DNA from: Chloroflexi bacterium TSY | GTDB lineage: Bacteria > Chloroflexota > Anaerolineae > Caldilineales > Caldilineaceae | Length of the DNA stretch: 28,078 nucleotides | Reading direction: 5' to 3' | Assembly (NCBI GenBank): GCA_019217005.1 | Contig: JAHBNG010000164.1 | Coordinates: forward strand, 1-28,078 | In this document: one piece after another, positions 15,176-23,364 of the stretch | How the letters are laid out: each line of letters begins with the position of its first letter | How positions within the stretch are numbered: position 1 is the first letter of the stretch | The notes under the pieces: model-generated | Database searches by the model: none | The model's input: the letters and a program-made list of their open reading frames with translations, nothing else | Told to the model about the DNA's origin: nothing | Program-made: the position numbers and the translations under genes

Positions 15176-15196
15176 GAGCGATTTACCACATCGCTC
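15176..15196 (-). terminator. Short hairpin at the isomerase stop codon
   Basis: GAGCGAT (15176-15182) pairs with ATCGCTC (15190-15196) across a 7-nt loop. It overlaps the stop codon of the leftward isomerase gene. There is no clear U-tract, so it is only a possible terminator. Confidence 0.4.
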
Positions 15197-15953
15197 AGTA
15201 CGCAAGACCACTCTCTGTTAGAAATCGGAAACTTTGTTCGACGGCTTCCAACATATCAGTCGCACACTCATCCATCTCCACAACCCACCACTTGGCATGA
15301 TCGTTGGAGGCCTGGGCGATGGCGTGAAAGTTAAGTTGTCCTGCTCCAACAGCCGTCATCGGCTCATCGTGAATAGCTGGACCATCTTTGATGTGAAGAA
15401 ATTGGGTACGCGCCCCTAATTCTCTGATCATTTGAAGCGGGTTCCGACCAGCCGTTGTCGCCCAGTAGGTATCTACTTCAAAAAAGATAGATGGGTCGAG
15501 CAGATCGAGTAAAATTTGATACGGTGCTTTATCTACCAATGGCGCGCATTCCCACCAATGGTTGTGCAATCCAAATTGGAGCCCATTGGCCTGGGCAACT
15601 GCATTGGCTTGGTTGTAAAGCTCTGCCAAACGTTTTACCCCTTCAATTGAGCCATAATCAGGAGCCTGTGGCCAGCCATGCCAAATAATCGTGGTGCAAT
15701 CATACGCTTCCGCGACAGCGAGCACGCCAGCCTGTTTGTCGCCCAACGGGATTTCCACATGTGCACTGCAAACGGTTAGCCCAGCATCTCGCACCATCTG
15801 CGCGGCTTGATGAACCGTCATATGTTCAGGCAGAAACGCTGTCTCGACATGGGTGTACCCAATCTCAGCGACCCGGCGTAGTACACCGGGATAATCCATC
15901 GCCAAGGCATCGCGTAAAGTATAGAGTTGGAGGGCAAGTTTGGGTGTTGTCAT
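15195..15953 (-). CDS. Sugar phosphate isomerase/epimerase (xylose-isomerase-like TIM barrel)
   Basis: This protein of about 252 aa belongs to the xylose-isomerase-like TIM-barrel family. It begins KLALQLYTLRDALAMDYPGVLRRVAEIGYTHVE and contains metal-site segments typical of the family: GLHNHWWE, FFEVDTYWATTAG, FLHIKDG and a late VVEMDE. Such enzymes isomerise or epimerise sugars or inositol derivatives using a divalent metal; the substrate here is unknown. The ATG at 15953 (MTTPKLAL) was chosen over an upstream TTG at 15983, because that start lies inside an intergenic hairpin repeat. It is followed by the PLP-enzyme gene after about 110 bp. Confidence 0.85.
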   Translation of the reverse strand: MTTPKLALQLYTLRDALAMDYPGVLRRVAEIGYTHVETAFLPEHMTVHQAAQMVRDAGLTVCSAHVEIPLGDKQAGVLAVAEAYDCTTIIWHGWPQAPDYGSIEGVKRLAELYNQANAVAQANGLQFGLHNHWWECAPLVDKAPYQILLDLLDPSIFFEVDTYWATTAGRNPLQMIRELGARTQFLHIKDGPAIHDEPMTAVGAGQLNFHAIAQASNDHAKWWVVEMDECATDMLEAVEQSFRFLTESGLAY

Positions 15954-15972
15954 ATTGGATAGGATTACGTCA

Positions 15973-16052
15973 GCGTGTCCCAATGTGGGTGAACGGAGGT
16001 CGCCCAGTCAGAGAATCTGTTCCATTTACACACTTTGTGGCACACACTCAAT
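15973..16052. repeat. Imperfect hairpin repeat of about 80 bp, copy A
   Basis: Two arms, GTGTCCCAATGTGGGTGAAC and GTTCCATTTACACACTTTGT followed by GGCACACACTC, form an imperfect inverted repeat around CAGTCAGAGAA. The segment AGTCAGAGAAxCTGTTCCATTxACAC is shared with 27991-28017. The copy lies between the cyclophilin-like gene and the isomerase gene, directly upstream of the isomerase start. Confidence 0.7.
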
Positions 16053-16429
16053 TACGAGGCGGCTCGTTCAATGCGCACTGTTTCACCGTTGGAGACGGTA
16101 CGAAAGAGCGTGGCATCCCCCTGAATATGTCCAAACACATTGACGGGACTAGCCGCGCGTGGTTTTTCACTCGTGCTAACGGGCGTTCGTCCGTAAAAGA
16201 TACAAAAGGCGTTACCTGGAGGCCAGTAGGCTAAATCACCCACTTCGACATCCGCGCGGGCGTCAGCCGCTTGATCCAAGGAAAGCGGAATGCCAAAATA
16301 GATCTCATCCCCCCAAACATTGGCCGAACCTTTAATGGGGAGCGCGTTCCAGATTTCACGGGCGGTTTTGCTGTCATTTAGCTCGGCTTGCAGGGTAACG
16401 CTACCTGCGGTGATTGTGATGTTGTTCAT
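16052..16429 (-). CDS. Cyclophilin-like fold protein
   Basis: This 125-aa protein resembles the small bacterial cyclophilin-like family (TM1367-like). Recognisable blocks are AELNDSKTAREIWNALPIKGSANVWGDEIYFGIP, the ARADVEVGDLAYWPPGNAFCIFYGRTP core and VFGHIQGD. The function of the family is not well established; peptidyl-prolyl isomerase activity should not be assumed. The stop codon overlaps the edge of the hairpin repeat copy A. It lies 46 bp after the HAD gene. The length is normal. Confidence 0.72.
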   Translation of the reverse strand: MNNITITAGSVTLQAELNDSKTAREIWNALPIKGSANVWGDEIYFGIPLSLDQAADARADVEVGDLAYWPPGNAFCIFYGRTPVSTSEKPRAASPVNVFGHIQGDATLFRTVSNGETVRIERAAS

Positions 16430-16475
16430 AATAAAAAGTTAAGGGTTGTTGAAAAAGTGTTTTGAACAGCAATTC

Positions 16476-17186
16476 TTAGTTTTCAAGAAGAGTATCCGCC
16501 AGTGATGTAAAATCTTGGACAAGCACATCTGGTTGGTAATGCGTGTCTTCGTAGGGTGTTTGATAACGGTTCACGAATGCACCTCGCAAGCCGCAAGCAC
16601 GCGCCCCGACCACATCGAAGGAATTCGCTGAAACCATCATACATTGCCCCACCTCCAAGCCGATATCGCTGGCTGCCCGACGATAGACAGCCGGGTGCGG
16701 TTTGAAAAATCCAACCGAGGTCACCGAAAAGATGTGATCAAAGTTCCATTTAACGCGGTTCTTGGTGAGATGATCCAAAAAGTCCGGGTCGCCATTAGAC
16801 AGCACAACCAGCTTGTACCGTTGGGACAAGCGCTCTAACGCTGGCACAACTTCAGGAAACGGTGAAAGCTGTTGCCAGGCCGACATAAATTCAGTAACTT
16901 CGTCCGGCGTTGCTTCAACCTGATTCAGACCCAGCGTGTAGACGAAGCCTCGACGCGCCGTTTCCAAATAGCCACTGTGCCCCAGCATCATGATTGTATC
17001 CTGATACTGCTCCAATCGCTGACGCGCCCACCACTGCGCCCAAAATTGGTCTGGCGAGGCCGAGGAGTCTTTCTTTTGCAAGAACGTTGCAATGTATGGC
17101 GTTAAGCTTCCGCCCAGATCAAGAATCGTGCCAAAAAGATCGAAGGTCAGAGCTTGAATATTAGATAGATCAATCTGCGTTGTCAT
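16476..17186 (-). CDS. HAD-superfamily hydrolase, haloacid dehalogenase type II-like
   Basis: This 236-aa protein has the four HAD motifs: nucleophile D16 in TFDLFGTILD, the serine in VVLSNGDPDF, the lysine in SVGFFKPHPAVYRR and the final acidic segment in MVSANSFDVVGARACG. The SANSFDVVGA form and the helical cap (QFWAQWWARQRLEQY) point to the L-2-haloacid dehalogenase subgroup, which hydrolyses 2-haloacids or, in many members, unknown phosphate or halide substrates. The start overlaps the end of a possible 60-aa frame by 17 bases. It is likely the first clear gene of the leftward group with the cyclophilin-like and isomerase genes. Confidence 0.85.
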   Translation of the reverse strand: MTTQIDLSNIQALTFDLFGTILDLGGSLTPYIATFLQKKDSSASPDQFWAQWWARQRLEQYQDTIMMLGHSGYLETARRGFVYTLGLNQVEATPDEVTEFMSAWQQLSPFPEVVPALERLSQRYKLVVLSNGDPDFLDHLTKNRVKWNFDHIFSVTSVGFFKPHPAVYRRAASDIGLEVGQCMMVSANSFDVVGARACGLRGAFVNRYQTPYEDTHYQPDVLVQDFTSLADTLLEN

Positions 17187-17352
17187 TGGTTGTTTTGTCA
17201 GGTTCCCCTTGTACTATATGTGTCTCAAATTCTTGAAGGGACTCTGCATCGATTGCTGCATTCAAAAGCTCTTGAATCGCTTCTAGTTCGAGTTCACCGA
17301 ATCTGTCATCGTTGGTATAATCGGCCGAAAGTGATAAATTGCCCGACATCAT
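17170..17352 (-). CDS. Possible small acidic protein, unknown
   Basis: A 60-aa frame (MMSGNLSLSADYTNDDRFGELELEAIQELL...) overlaps the HAD start by 17 bases. The product is acidic and may form a helix (ELELEAIQELLNAAIDAESLQEF). Its start codons lie inside a strong hairpin and no ribosome site was seen, so it may not be translated. No family was recognised. Confidence 0.3.
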   Translation of the reverse strand: MMSGNLSLSADYTNDDRFGELELEAIQELLNAAIDAESLQEFETHIVQGEPDKTTNDNAD

Positions 17353-17366
17353 AAGATGTCGGGCAA
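17339..17366 (-). terminator. Rho-independent-like terminator after the molybdopterin subunit gene
   Basis: A 12-bp perfect stem (TTGCCCGACATC / GATGTCGGGCAA) with a 4-nt loop, followed in the leftward direction by TTTATC. It lies about 150 bp past the stop of the hydroxylase gene and just before the HAD gene, so it likely separates the two units. Confidence 0.65.
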
Positions 17367-17514
17367 TCCATGTAGACCATTCCAGAAAATTAATTACCCA
17401 TAAAGACCAACATGTCTGCCTGGAATGGCTTTGGCTTTTCCTGACGGAGTGGACACTTTATTTTCTGGAAACGCCTATGCTTACAAATGGTACCTGTTGA
17501 ATCGCAAAAAGGGC

Positions 17515-19812
17515 TTAACCAGCCCCGTTCCCCTTTGCCAAAATCGCTGCTGATACCCGTGGCGGTGACATGGGCAGGTCATACATGCGCACGCCAACTG
17601 CCTGATAGATCGCATTGGCGACCGCAGCAGCCGGGGGTACGATTGGCACTTCGCCAACGCCGCGTACACCATAGGGATGGCCCGGGTTTTCAACTTCAAC
17701 CATAACAGTGTCAATCATGGGTAGATCGTAAGCGGTTGGCATACGGTAGTCGAGCAAGGAGGCATTGAGCAAATGACCATCTTCGCTATAAACATACTCT
17801 TCATTCAAACCCCAGCCGATGCCTTGTACCACGCCGCCCTGAATCTGGCCTTCTGCATAACTAGGATGGATGGCGCGTCCGACATCTTGAACGGCAGTGT
17901 AACGCAATATCTGAACCTTACCAGTATCAGGATCAACCTCTATATCCACAATATGTGTGGCAAAACCAGGGCCGACACCACTGGGGCGCGCCGAAGTGCT
18001 GGCGTTAATGGGGCTACCGGCCTTGCCAATCAGTGCCGCTGCCTCTTTGAACGTGACACTTTCCTCCTTACTCAAGAAGGTCCCGTCGTTGAATGTAACC
18101 GAATCGACATCAACATCCCAGATTTCAGCCAATTGCTCACTCATCACTTTGCGCAACTCAAGGCCCAGCATATATGCCGCATAGCCAGTAGCGAATGTTA
18201 CGCGGCTTCCGCCCGTGCCATCGGTATGACCGACTGAATTGGTATCGACAACCTGCGGGTTCACATCTTCAGCTGCAATCCCCAGGGTCTCTGCTAACTG
18301 CATGGCGATAGACGCGCGGGTTCCTCCGATATCTGTCGAACCTTCGATCAGATTGACTGAGCCGTCAGGATTTACATTCGCAGCGACGCTCGATTTGCCA
18401 CCACCATTGAACCAGAAGCCCGACGCTACCCCACGCCCTCGATTCGGACCTTCCAGGGGCGCTGAGTAATGAGGGTGATTCACGGCCGCTTCAACAGTTT
18501 CTAGATATCCAATCTTCGGGAAGACTGGTCCATCAGGACGTCGATCGCCCTCTTTCGCAGCGTTGATACGCCGGATCTCTAGCGGATCGGTCCTCAGTTT
18601 TTCAGCGATTTCGTCGATGACAACTTCAGAGGCAAAAGCGGCGTTTGTCCCACCAGGGGCGCGGTAAGCACCCGTTTTTGGCTTATTCACGACCACGTCA
18701 AAGCCATCAATCTGGACATTGTCGAGCTTGTAAGGTGACAAAATAACGCCCGCACCAGCACCAACTGGTGAACCAGGATAGGCACCAGCTTCATAAATCA
18801 ATGTGGCTTCGGCTGCCGTAAACTCACCGTCCTTTGTTGCACCAATCTTGACCTTAATGTGAGAGCCAGAAGTTGGCCCAGTTGCTTGTAATACTTCAGT
18901 GCGCGACATAGAGATCTTGACTGGGCGATGACCGGTTTTGCGCGAAAGAAGTGCAGCCGGAACATCGGTATAGGCCGTGAACTTGCCACCAAAACCGCCG
19001 CCGATCTCAGCCGGCGTTACTGTGACATCTGATTCCGGTACCTGCAGCAGGTTACAGACCTGGCTACGAATCTCAAACGGGCCTTGTGAGCTGGTCCAGA
19101 CATCAATCTCTCCATTTGCTTTGACCAACACAGTAGACGAATGGGGTTCTATGTAACCTTGGTGAACCATCGCCGTGTTGAACTCATGTTCGACCACAAC
19201 ATCTGCTTCGGCAAAGCCCTTCTCCAGATCGCCTCGCTGATGTTGGAAGTGATTGGCGATGTTCGTCGGTTTGTCTCCCGTTTCTCCGAAGCGATCGGTT
19301 TTTAGATGGTCATGCAGTAGTGGGGCGTCGTCTTCCATGGCGGCCAACACGTCAAGCACGGGGGGCAGCACTTCATATTCAACTTCGATTAGCTTGGCAG
19401 CTTCTTCCGCAATGTGTTGATTGGTGGCTGCCACGGCTGCGATTGGATGTCCGTGATAGAGCACCTTGTCGTCAGCGAGGATATTATTGCTGAGATGACG
19501 AAGATTCGTGGCGCTTTCTCCCATTTCCTGAATTTTGTCGGCAACTTCGGTCAGATCTGCTGCAGTGACAACCGCACGAACGCCTTCTACCGCCTCCGCC
19601 TTGCTGGTATCAATCGAAAGAATGCGAGCATGTGCGTGAGGACTTCGTAGAATGTTTCCATAAAGCATCCCCGCTTGCACGTTGTCTGCCGCATAGCGAG
19701 CGCGCCCCGTCACCTTATCGATACCGTCATGCCTGATGGGTCTCTTCCCAATCACTTTATAGCCATTGCTGCCATTCGAATGAGTTTGAACGTCTTTTTC
19801 AATTGTAGCCAT
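17515..19812 (-). CDS. Xanthine dehydrogenase/aldehyde oxidase family molybdopterin-binding subunit
   Basis: This 765-aa protein is the large molybdenum-cofactor subunit of a hydroxylase of the xanthine dehydrogenase, aldehyde oxidase and CO dehydrogenase family. The N-terminal domain starts GKRPIRHDGIDKVTGRARYAADN. The cofactor domain has EIGGGFGGKF, GAYRAPGGTNAAFASE, EGSTDIGGTRASIAMQLAE and the catalytic-glutamate segment GVRGVGEVPIVPP (Glu near 721). Length and motifs look complete. The FAD-binding and 2Fe-2S subunits that normally accompany it are not next to it: a hairpin and the HAD gene lie downstream and mrp lies upstream. TAGGAGAT before the ATG at 19812 fits a ribosome site. The CO-dehydrogenase-type cysteine loop was not recognised, so a purine, aldehyde or other N-heterocycle hydroxylase is more likely. 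Confidence 0.9.
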   Translation of the reverse strand: MATIEKDVQTHSNGSNGYKVIGKRPIRHDGIDKVTGRARYAADNVQAGMLYGNILRSPHAHARILSIDTSKAEAVEGVRAVVTAADLTEVADKIQEMGESATNLRHLSNNILADDKVLYHGHPIAAVAATNQHIAEEAAKLIEVEYEVLPPVLDVLAAMEDDAPLLHDHLKTDRFGETGDKPTNIANHFQHQRGDLEKGFAEADVVVEHEFNTAMVHQGYIEPHSSTVLVKANGEIDVWTSSQGPFEIRSQVCNLLQVPESDVTVTPAEIGGGFGGKFTAYTDVPAALLSRKTGHRPVKISMSRTEVLQATGPTSGSHIKVKIGATKDGEFTAAEATLIYEAGAYPGSPVGAGAGVILSPYKLDNVQIDGFDVVVNKPKTGAYRAPGGTNAAFASEVVIDEIAEKLRTDPLEIRRINAAKEGDRRPDGPVFPKIGYLETVEAAVNHPHYSAPLEGPNRGRGVASGFWFNGGGKSSVAANVNPDGSVNLIEGSTDIGGTRASIAMQLAETLGIAAEDVNPQVVDTNSVGHTDGTGGSRVTFATGYAAYMLGLELRKVMSEQLAEIWDVDVDSVTFNDGTFLSKEESVTFKEAAALIGKAGSPINASTSARPSGVGPGFATHIVDIEVDPDTGKVQILRYTAVQDVGRAIHPSYAEGQIQGGVVQGIGWGLNEEYVYSEDGHLLNASLLDYRMPTAYDLPMIDTVMVEVENPGHPYGVRGVGEVPIVPPAAAVANAIYQAVGVRMYDLPMSPPRVSAAILAKGNGAG

Positions 19813-19872
19813 TCAGTAATCTCCTAATAGGTTATGCTCATGTCTCATCTAAGAAAATTGTACAAATCATGG

Positions 19873-19908
19873 GAGTGTGTCCCAAAATGTGTAAATGCGA
19901 CCGACTAA
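19873..19908. repeat. Half copy of the hairpin repeat, copy B
   Basis: GAGTGTGTCCCAAAATGTGT and the following AAATGCGACCGACTA match one arm of the hairpin repeats at 15973-16052 and 27956-28036. It overlaps the stop codon of mrp. The second arm is missing. Confidence 0.55.
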
Positions 19909-20966
19909 ATAATCTTTAAATCTGGATCGGGAACTAATGTCATCACACTGATCCGCGCTGCAATCTTCTGAGCGACAGCGCGAATCGATTGGGCAGCCCC
20001 ACTCTCTGGTGCCACAACGACGATTGGTGCGCCGACATCACCACCTGTACGAACTCGTGGGTCCAACTCCACGCTTCCCAAATACTCCACACCCATCAAT
20101 TGCGCTGCCTTCTCTCCACCGCCACTACCAAAAACTTCTCCTGCCATGTTTTCAATAACACCAATTATGGGAACCTCCAGTCGCTTGAAAGCCATTGCTC
20201 CGCGACGAGCGTCCGATATCGCAACATCTTGAGGCTGTGTGACAATTATCACACCTGTCAACGGTACGCTCTGGGCCAGACTCAACTGCGCATCACCGGT
20301 GCCAGGCGGCAAGTCAACGATCAGATAGTCAAGTTCTCCCCAGCGTACATCCACGAAAAGTTGCTGGATGGCTTTGTGCAGCATGGGCCCACGCCAGACA
20401 ACAGCTTCACCTTCCGGCATCAAAAATCCCATGCTCATGACCTGAACGCCATTGCCCTCGAAGGGCGTCATCTTGCCATCCACAACCCGGGGCTGACCTT
20501 CCAAACCAAACATCATGGGAATGTTGGGACCATAGATATCGGCATCTAATACACCAACTTTGGCGCCATCCAAAGCCCAGCTGACAGCCAGGTTGGTCGA
20601 AATAGTCGATTTGCCAACGCCGCCTTTACCACTGGCCACGGCAATAATATTCTTGACTGGAATGTTGAGCTTGCTCGCGATGCGATTATCGCCCCGTACC
20701 TGCGAGTCAAAACGGACATGCACATCGCGCACGCCTGGCACTTGTTGTAAGACTGCTGCACGACTCTCCTCTTCCATCTGGCCACGAAGCGGACAGGCAG
20801 GCGTTGTCAGCATAATTGTAAAACCTACCTCATCATCGCTGATGGTCAAATCCTTGATCATGTCGAGACTGACAAGGTCGTTGTGTAATTCTGGTTCTTG
20901 AACTGTGCTCAGTGCCTTGAGGACTGCATCGGATGTGATGTCGTTGTTGTTTTTTCGTCCAAACAT
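19905..20966 (-). CDS. mrp: Mrp/NBP35-type P-loop ATPase, iron-sulfur carrier family
   Basis: This 353-aa protein has an N-terminal DUF59/MIP18-type domain (about 8-90, with a conserved-type cysteine in [10 protein letters not shown]), followed by a ParA-like ATPase domain with P-loop GKGGVGKST (113-121), [10 protein letters not shown] and [16 protein letters not shown]. Family members (also called ApbC) carry or load Fe-S clusters. The family's usual CPxCG pair after the GVIENM motif is absent: the sequence goes directly [20 protein letters not shown] (269-288), so the normal cluster ligands are missing. It may bind a cluster through other cysteines or have a different role. The start at 20966 has a GAGGGAT about 12 nt upstream. 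Confidence 0.9.
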   Translation of the reverse strand: MFGRKNNNDITSDAVLKALSTVQEPELHNDLVSLDMIKDLTISDDEVGFTIMLTTPACPLRGQMEEESRAAVLQQVPGVRDVHVRFDSQVRGDNRIASKLNIPVKNIIAVASGKGGVGKSTISTNLAVSWALDGAKVGVLDADIYGPNIPMMFGLEGQPRVVDGKMTPFEGNGVQVMSMGFLMPEGEAVVWRGPMLHKAIQQLFVDVRWGELDYLIVDLPPGTGDAQLSLAQSVPLTGVIIVTQPQDVAISDARRGAMAFKRLEVPIIGVIENMAGEVFGSGGGEKAAQLMGVEYLGSVELDPRVRTGGDVGAPIVVVAPESGAAQSIRAVAQKIAARISVMTLVPDPDLKII

Positions 20967-20991
20967 GAAAGCTTTTATCCCTCAGAGTAGC

Positions 20992-21342
20992 TTAAAATTG
21001 CAAGTCTAGCACTTGACGTAATCCTTGATCCAGAAGATATAAGAGTTCTGAAGATAATTCAGAAACCTTTTCTTCTAGTAGCATCTTATCGATTGTAAGT
21101 ATCTGCGATAAATTAATGACAGAGTCTTTGGGTAAACCCGTGCTTTTTGCGTTGAGAAAAATATTAGCTGGAGCATCTGCCAGCCTAACATTTGATGTAA
21201 TTGAAGCAATGATAACGGTACGAATCTGGCTTTGGTTGAAGCTGTCCGCTTGAATAATGACAACTGGTCGCCTATATTCAGGAGTTGAACCCATTGGTGC
21301 TGGTAATTTTGCCCACCAAATACTGCCGCGTACCATCACCAT
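20992..21342 (-). CDS. MazF/PemK-family toxin
   Basis: From the ATG at 21342 this 116-aa protein shows the MazF/PemK endoribonuclease pattern: VRGSIWWAKLPAP...YRRPVVIIQADSFNQSQIRTVIIASITSN...FLNAKSTGLPKDSVINLSQILTIDK. Such toxins cut mRNA when their antitoxin is degraded. The ATG at 21342 was chosen because AAGGAAGA precedes it and it overlaps the antitoxin stop, the usual coupling in these pairs. A longer frame begins at 21378 inside the antitoxin gene but has no such support. The 20-25 bp gap to mrp carries no obvious terminator. Confidence 0.85.
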   Translation of the reverse strand: MVMVRGSIWWAKLPAPMGSTPEYRRPVVIIQADSFNQSQIRTVIIASITSNVRLADAPANIFLNAKSTGLPKDSVINLSQILTIDKMLLEEKVSELSSELLYLLDQGLRQVLDLQF

Positions 21343-21572
21343 TCTTCCTTTGGCAGGGAGTTCATCTGCATTTGCCAAAGGACAGGATCAATTGATGAAT
21401 CTTCCTCGGCATAAATTTCATTCAGTTGCTTCGTAATCTCATCATCACGATGCATATCAACGAAGTAAGAAATTGCACGAGAATAAAGTTCACTGCGTGA
21501 AATACCAAGCCTTTCAGCCAGCTTCTCAGCACTATAAAATAAGGGATTGGGAATTGATATTGCTGTTTTCAT
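21336..21572 (-). CDS. MazE-like ribbon-helix-helix antitoxin
   Basis: A protein of about 78 aa starting MKTAISIPNPLFYSAEKLAERLGISRSELYSRAISYFVDMH has the short beta strand and two helices of a ribbon-helix-helix DNA-binding domain, then an acidic C-terminal tail (EIYAEEDSSIDPVLWQ...) that would wrap the toxin. It overlaps the toxin start by 7 bases. Antitoxins of this type usually repress their own operon. No operator repeat was clearly seen upstream. An earlier ATG at 21596 is possible, but MKTAISIPN fits the fold start better. Confidence 0.82.
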   Translation of the reverse strand: MKTAISIPNPLFYSAEKLAERLGISRSELYSRAISYFVDMHRDDEITKQLNEIYAEEDSSIDPVLWQMQMNSLPKEEW

Positions 21573-21610
21573 ATCATGGAGTATAACCCTGGTCATACCA
21601 AGGAGTCAAA

Positions 21611-22948
21611 TTACCCATCGCTCTCAATCATCTTCGCTACTTTACGCCCCATCTCTACTGCGTAATTTGTCCCCCGATCCCACGGATAGACCTGACTCAT
21701 CGAAGCAAAATAGAGCCCCGGCAACGGTGTGCGGATATCGGGAATCATTTCGGCATAACCAACTGGCGGGACAGGTTGGGCATACTTGACTTTGTGGACC
21801 CAGGCACCCGTGACCCAGCTGCGCTCAAAATCAGGGTTGAAGCGAGAGAGATGTGGCAACAGCTCGTCCAGCAATTCGTCAACGCTCATCTCAAAAAAGT
21901 AGTGATCTGGCTCCAAATAATCACCCAAATAGATCAGATGATCGCCACCATAGTGGGCAGGATCAATCATATTGGTATGTTCAACCAAGGCCAACAGCGG
22001 AACCCCTTCATTCTTCGGCAGGCTAATCCAGTACATATCTTTCGTCAATCGTCGATCCAGCGCCACTGTCACAACAACTGCGCCCATACTCTTAAGGCTT
22101 TTCAGCTGCTCTAAATATTGAGTGGGCAATGTGGGGGCCATCTGCTGCATCAGACCTGGACTAACCGTACTCAATACAGCATCATAATTGATCGGAGGGT
22201 GATCAGAAGTTGTAATCGTAAAAACGCCCTCATTCTGTGGCATGATTGCATTGACCGGTGTATTGAGATGAATTGTAACGCCTTGCTGTTGAACAGATTG
22301 GGCCAAGCGGTCGATAAACGCTTGAAATCCACCCCGGTAATAACCGAGCTTTGGTGTTCGTTTGTAGACGCGCGCCCAAAGCCAGGCCATATTGACCGAC
22401 CGATAATGTTGACCAAACTTTCCTTGAAGCTGAAACTCCCATGCTGCTTCATATGCTTTACTCCCCATCCATCGCCGCGCCCATTCGTGGGCCAACATGC
22501 GATCGAATTGGCGCCAGGGTGGCCGAGGATGAAAGCGTAAATAAGCAATGACCATCCCCATCCGAATCCGATCGATCAGCGGTATCAATGGAAAGGTCAA
22601 CACACGGGTAACGCTATCTAGAGGATAGTTTTTGCCTTGATGATGAATTGCTGTCGTGGGGCGGTGAATCTCAAGGGATTCATTCAAGCCAAGCTCTTCT
22701 GTCAAACCCAGAATCGCGTCATCATTCGTAAATAGATGGTGGTAGAAATGCTCTAAAGGCCAATCCCACTCAGGACGCCCTTTGAAACCCGCGGCTAATC
22801 CCCCCAGAAATGAATTACTTTCGTATATTGTGATCGCCGCCGCTGCCTCCTTGGCTGCTCCAATATTATCTTTATTGCGTGCTAGATCATATGCCGCTGT
22901 CAACCCAGTAATTCCACCGCCTATAATGGCAACTCGCTTGTGTCTCAT
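21611..22948 (-). CDS. FAD-dependent amine-oxidase/UDP-galactopyranose-mutase-like oxidoreductase
   Basis: This 445-aa protein begins with an FAD-binding fold: VAIIGGGITGLTAAYDLA, then after an insert of about 15 residues (RNKDNIGAAKEAAAA) the second part IYESNSFLGGLAAGF. The C-terminus GLYFASMSQVYPWDRGTNYAVEMGRKVAKMI closes the FAD site, as in protoporphyrinogen-oxidase and UDP-galactopyranose-mutase-like enzymes. Mid-protein features include EHFYHHLFTNDDAIL and YYRGGFQAFIDRLA. Family members act on sugar nucleotides, carotenoids or amines; the substrate is not determined here. It lies 38 bp upstream of the antitoxin gene. It is probably an independent gene with the four-cysteine protein. 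Confidence 0.82.
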   Translation of the reverse strand: MRHKRVAIIGGGITGLTAAYDLARNKDNIGAAKEAAAAITIYESNSFLGGLAAGFKGRPEWDWPLEHFYHHLFTNDDAILGLTEELGLNESLEIHRPTTAIHHQGKNYPLDSVTRVLTFPLIPLIDRIRMGMVIAYLRFHPRPPWRQFDRMLAHEWARRWMGSKAYEAAWEFQLQGKFGQHYRSVNMAWLWARVYKRTPKLGYYRGGFQAFIDRLAQSVQQQGVTIHLNTPVNAIMPQNEGVFTITTSDHPPINYDAVLSTVSPGLMQQMAPTLPTQYLEQLKSLKSMGAVVVTVALDRRLTKDMYWISLPKNEGVPLLALVEHTNMIDPAHYGGDHLIYLGDYLEPDHYFFEMSVDELLDELLPHLSRFNPDFERSWVTGAWVHKVKYAQPVPPVGYAEMIPDIRTPLPGLYFASMSQVYPWDRGTNYAVEMGRKVAKMIESDG

Positions 22949-22967
22949 GAATTATTCTATTCGCAGA

Positions 22968-23339
22968 TCAGGCATCCAACTGCAGCTGACCTGGCTTTAC
23001 ACCGCTCTTTAGCTGTGCTTCCAGAGTCGCCTGCGCTTTGTTATAAAGTCTGAGTAAATCTTGATCGGTCCCCTTGAATGATTGGACTGTCTGTGTTGCA
23101 CACAGAAAGCAGCCGCGTAGAAATTTGTAATTGTTGCTATTACACTTCATGCAACCGTCTAATTCGATCATCATGAGGACAAACGAAAGGCTGTCTGGAT
23201 GGGTCTCAGACAAAGCAGAGACGCGATCCACCAAGTCGCGCCACTCAGGTCCGCGTAGGTCACGCAATGATGAAATTAAGTGTGCAGGAAAAAGCAGTTC
23301 TGCCTTTGACTGCATCACAAAATCGCTCATTTCCGTCAT
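22968..23339 (-). CDS. Conserved-type hypothetical protein with two CxxC pairs
   Basis: No family was recognised for this 123-aa protein. It has four cysteines in two pairs, C63-x2-C66 and C77-x2-C80 (DGCMKCNSNNYKFLRGCFLC), a layout that suits a zinc site or an iron-sulfur cluster, on a mostly helical, charged background. It starts MTEMSDFVMQSKAEL with an ATG at 23339. It lies 19 bp upstream of the FAD enzyme and 25 bp downstream of the hydrolase gene, so all three may form one operon. Confidence 0.6.
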   Translation of the reverse strand: MTEMSDFVMQSKAELLFPAHLISSLRDLRGPEWRDLVDRVSALSETHPDSLSFVLMMIELDGCMKCNSNNYKFLRGCFLCATQTVQSFKGTDQDLLRLYNKAQATLEAQLKSGVKPGQLQLDA

Positions 23340-23364
23340 AAACTGTTCCTCATTGAATCTTGCC

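Noticed and set aside
17451..17469. Sequence ACTTTATTTTCTGGAAA resembles the IS terminal repeat ACTTTACTTTCTGGTAAA.
   Set aside because: It matches only partly, has no partner inverted copy and no duplication, so a solitary IS end is not supported.
20992..21378. Longer toxin start at 21378 (MANADELPAK).
   Set aside because: It lies inside the antitoxin gene. The ATG at 21342 has a ribosome site and the standard overlap.
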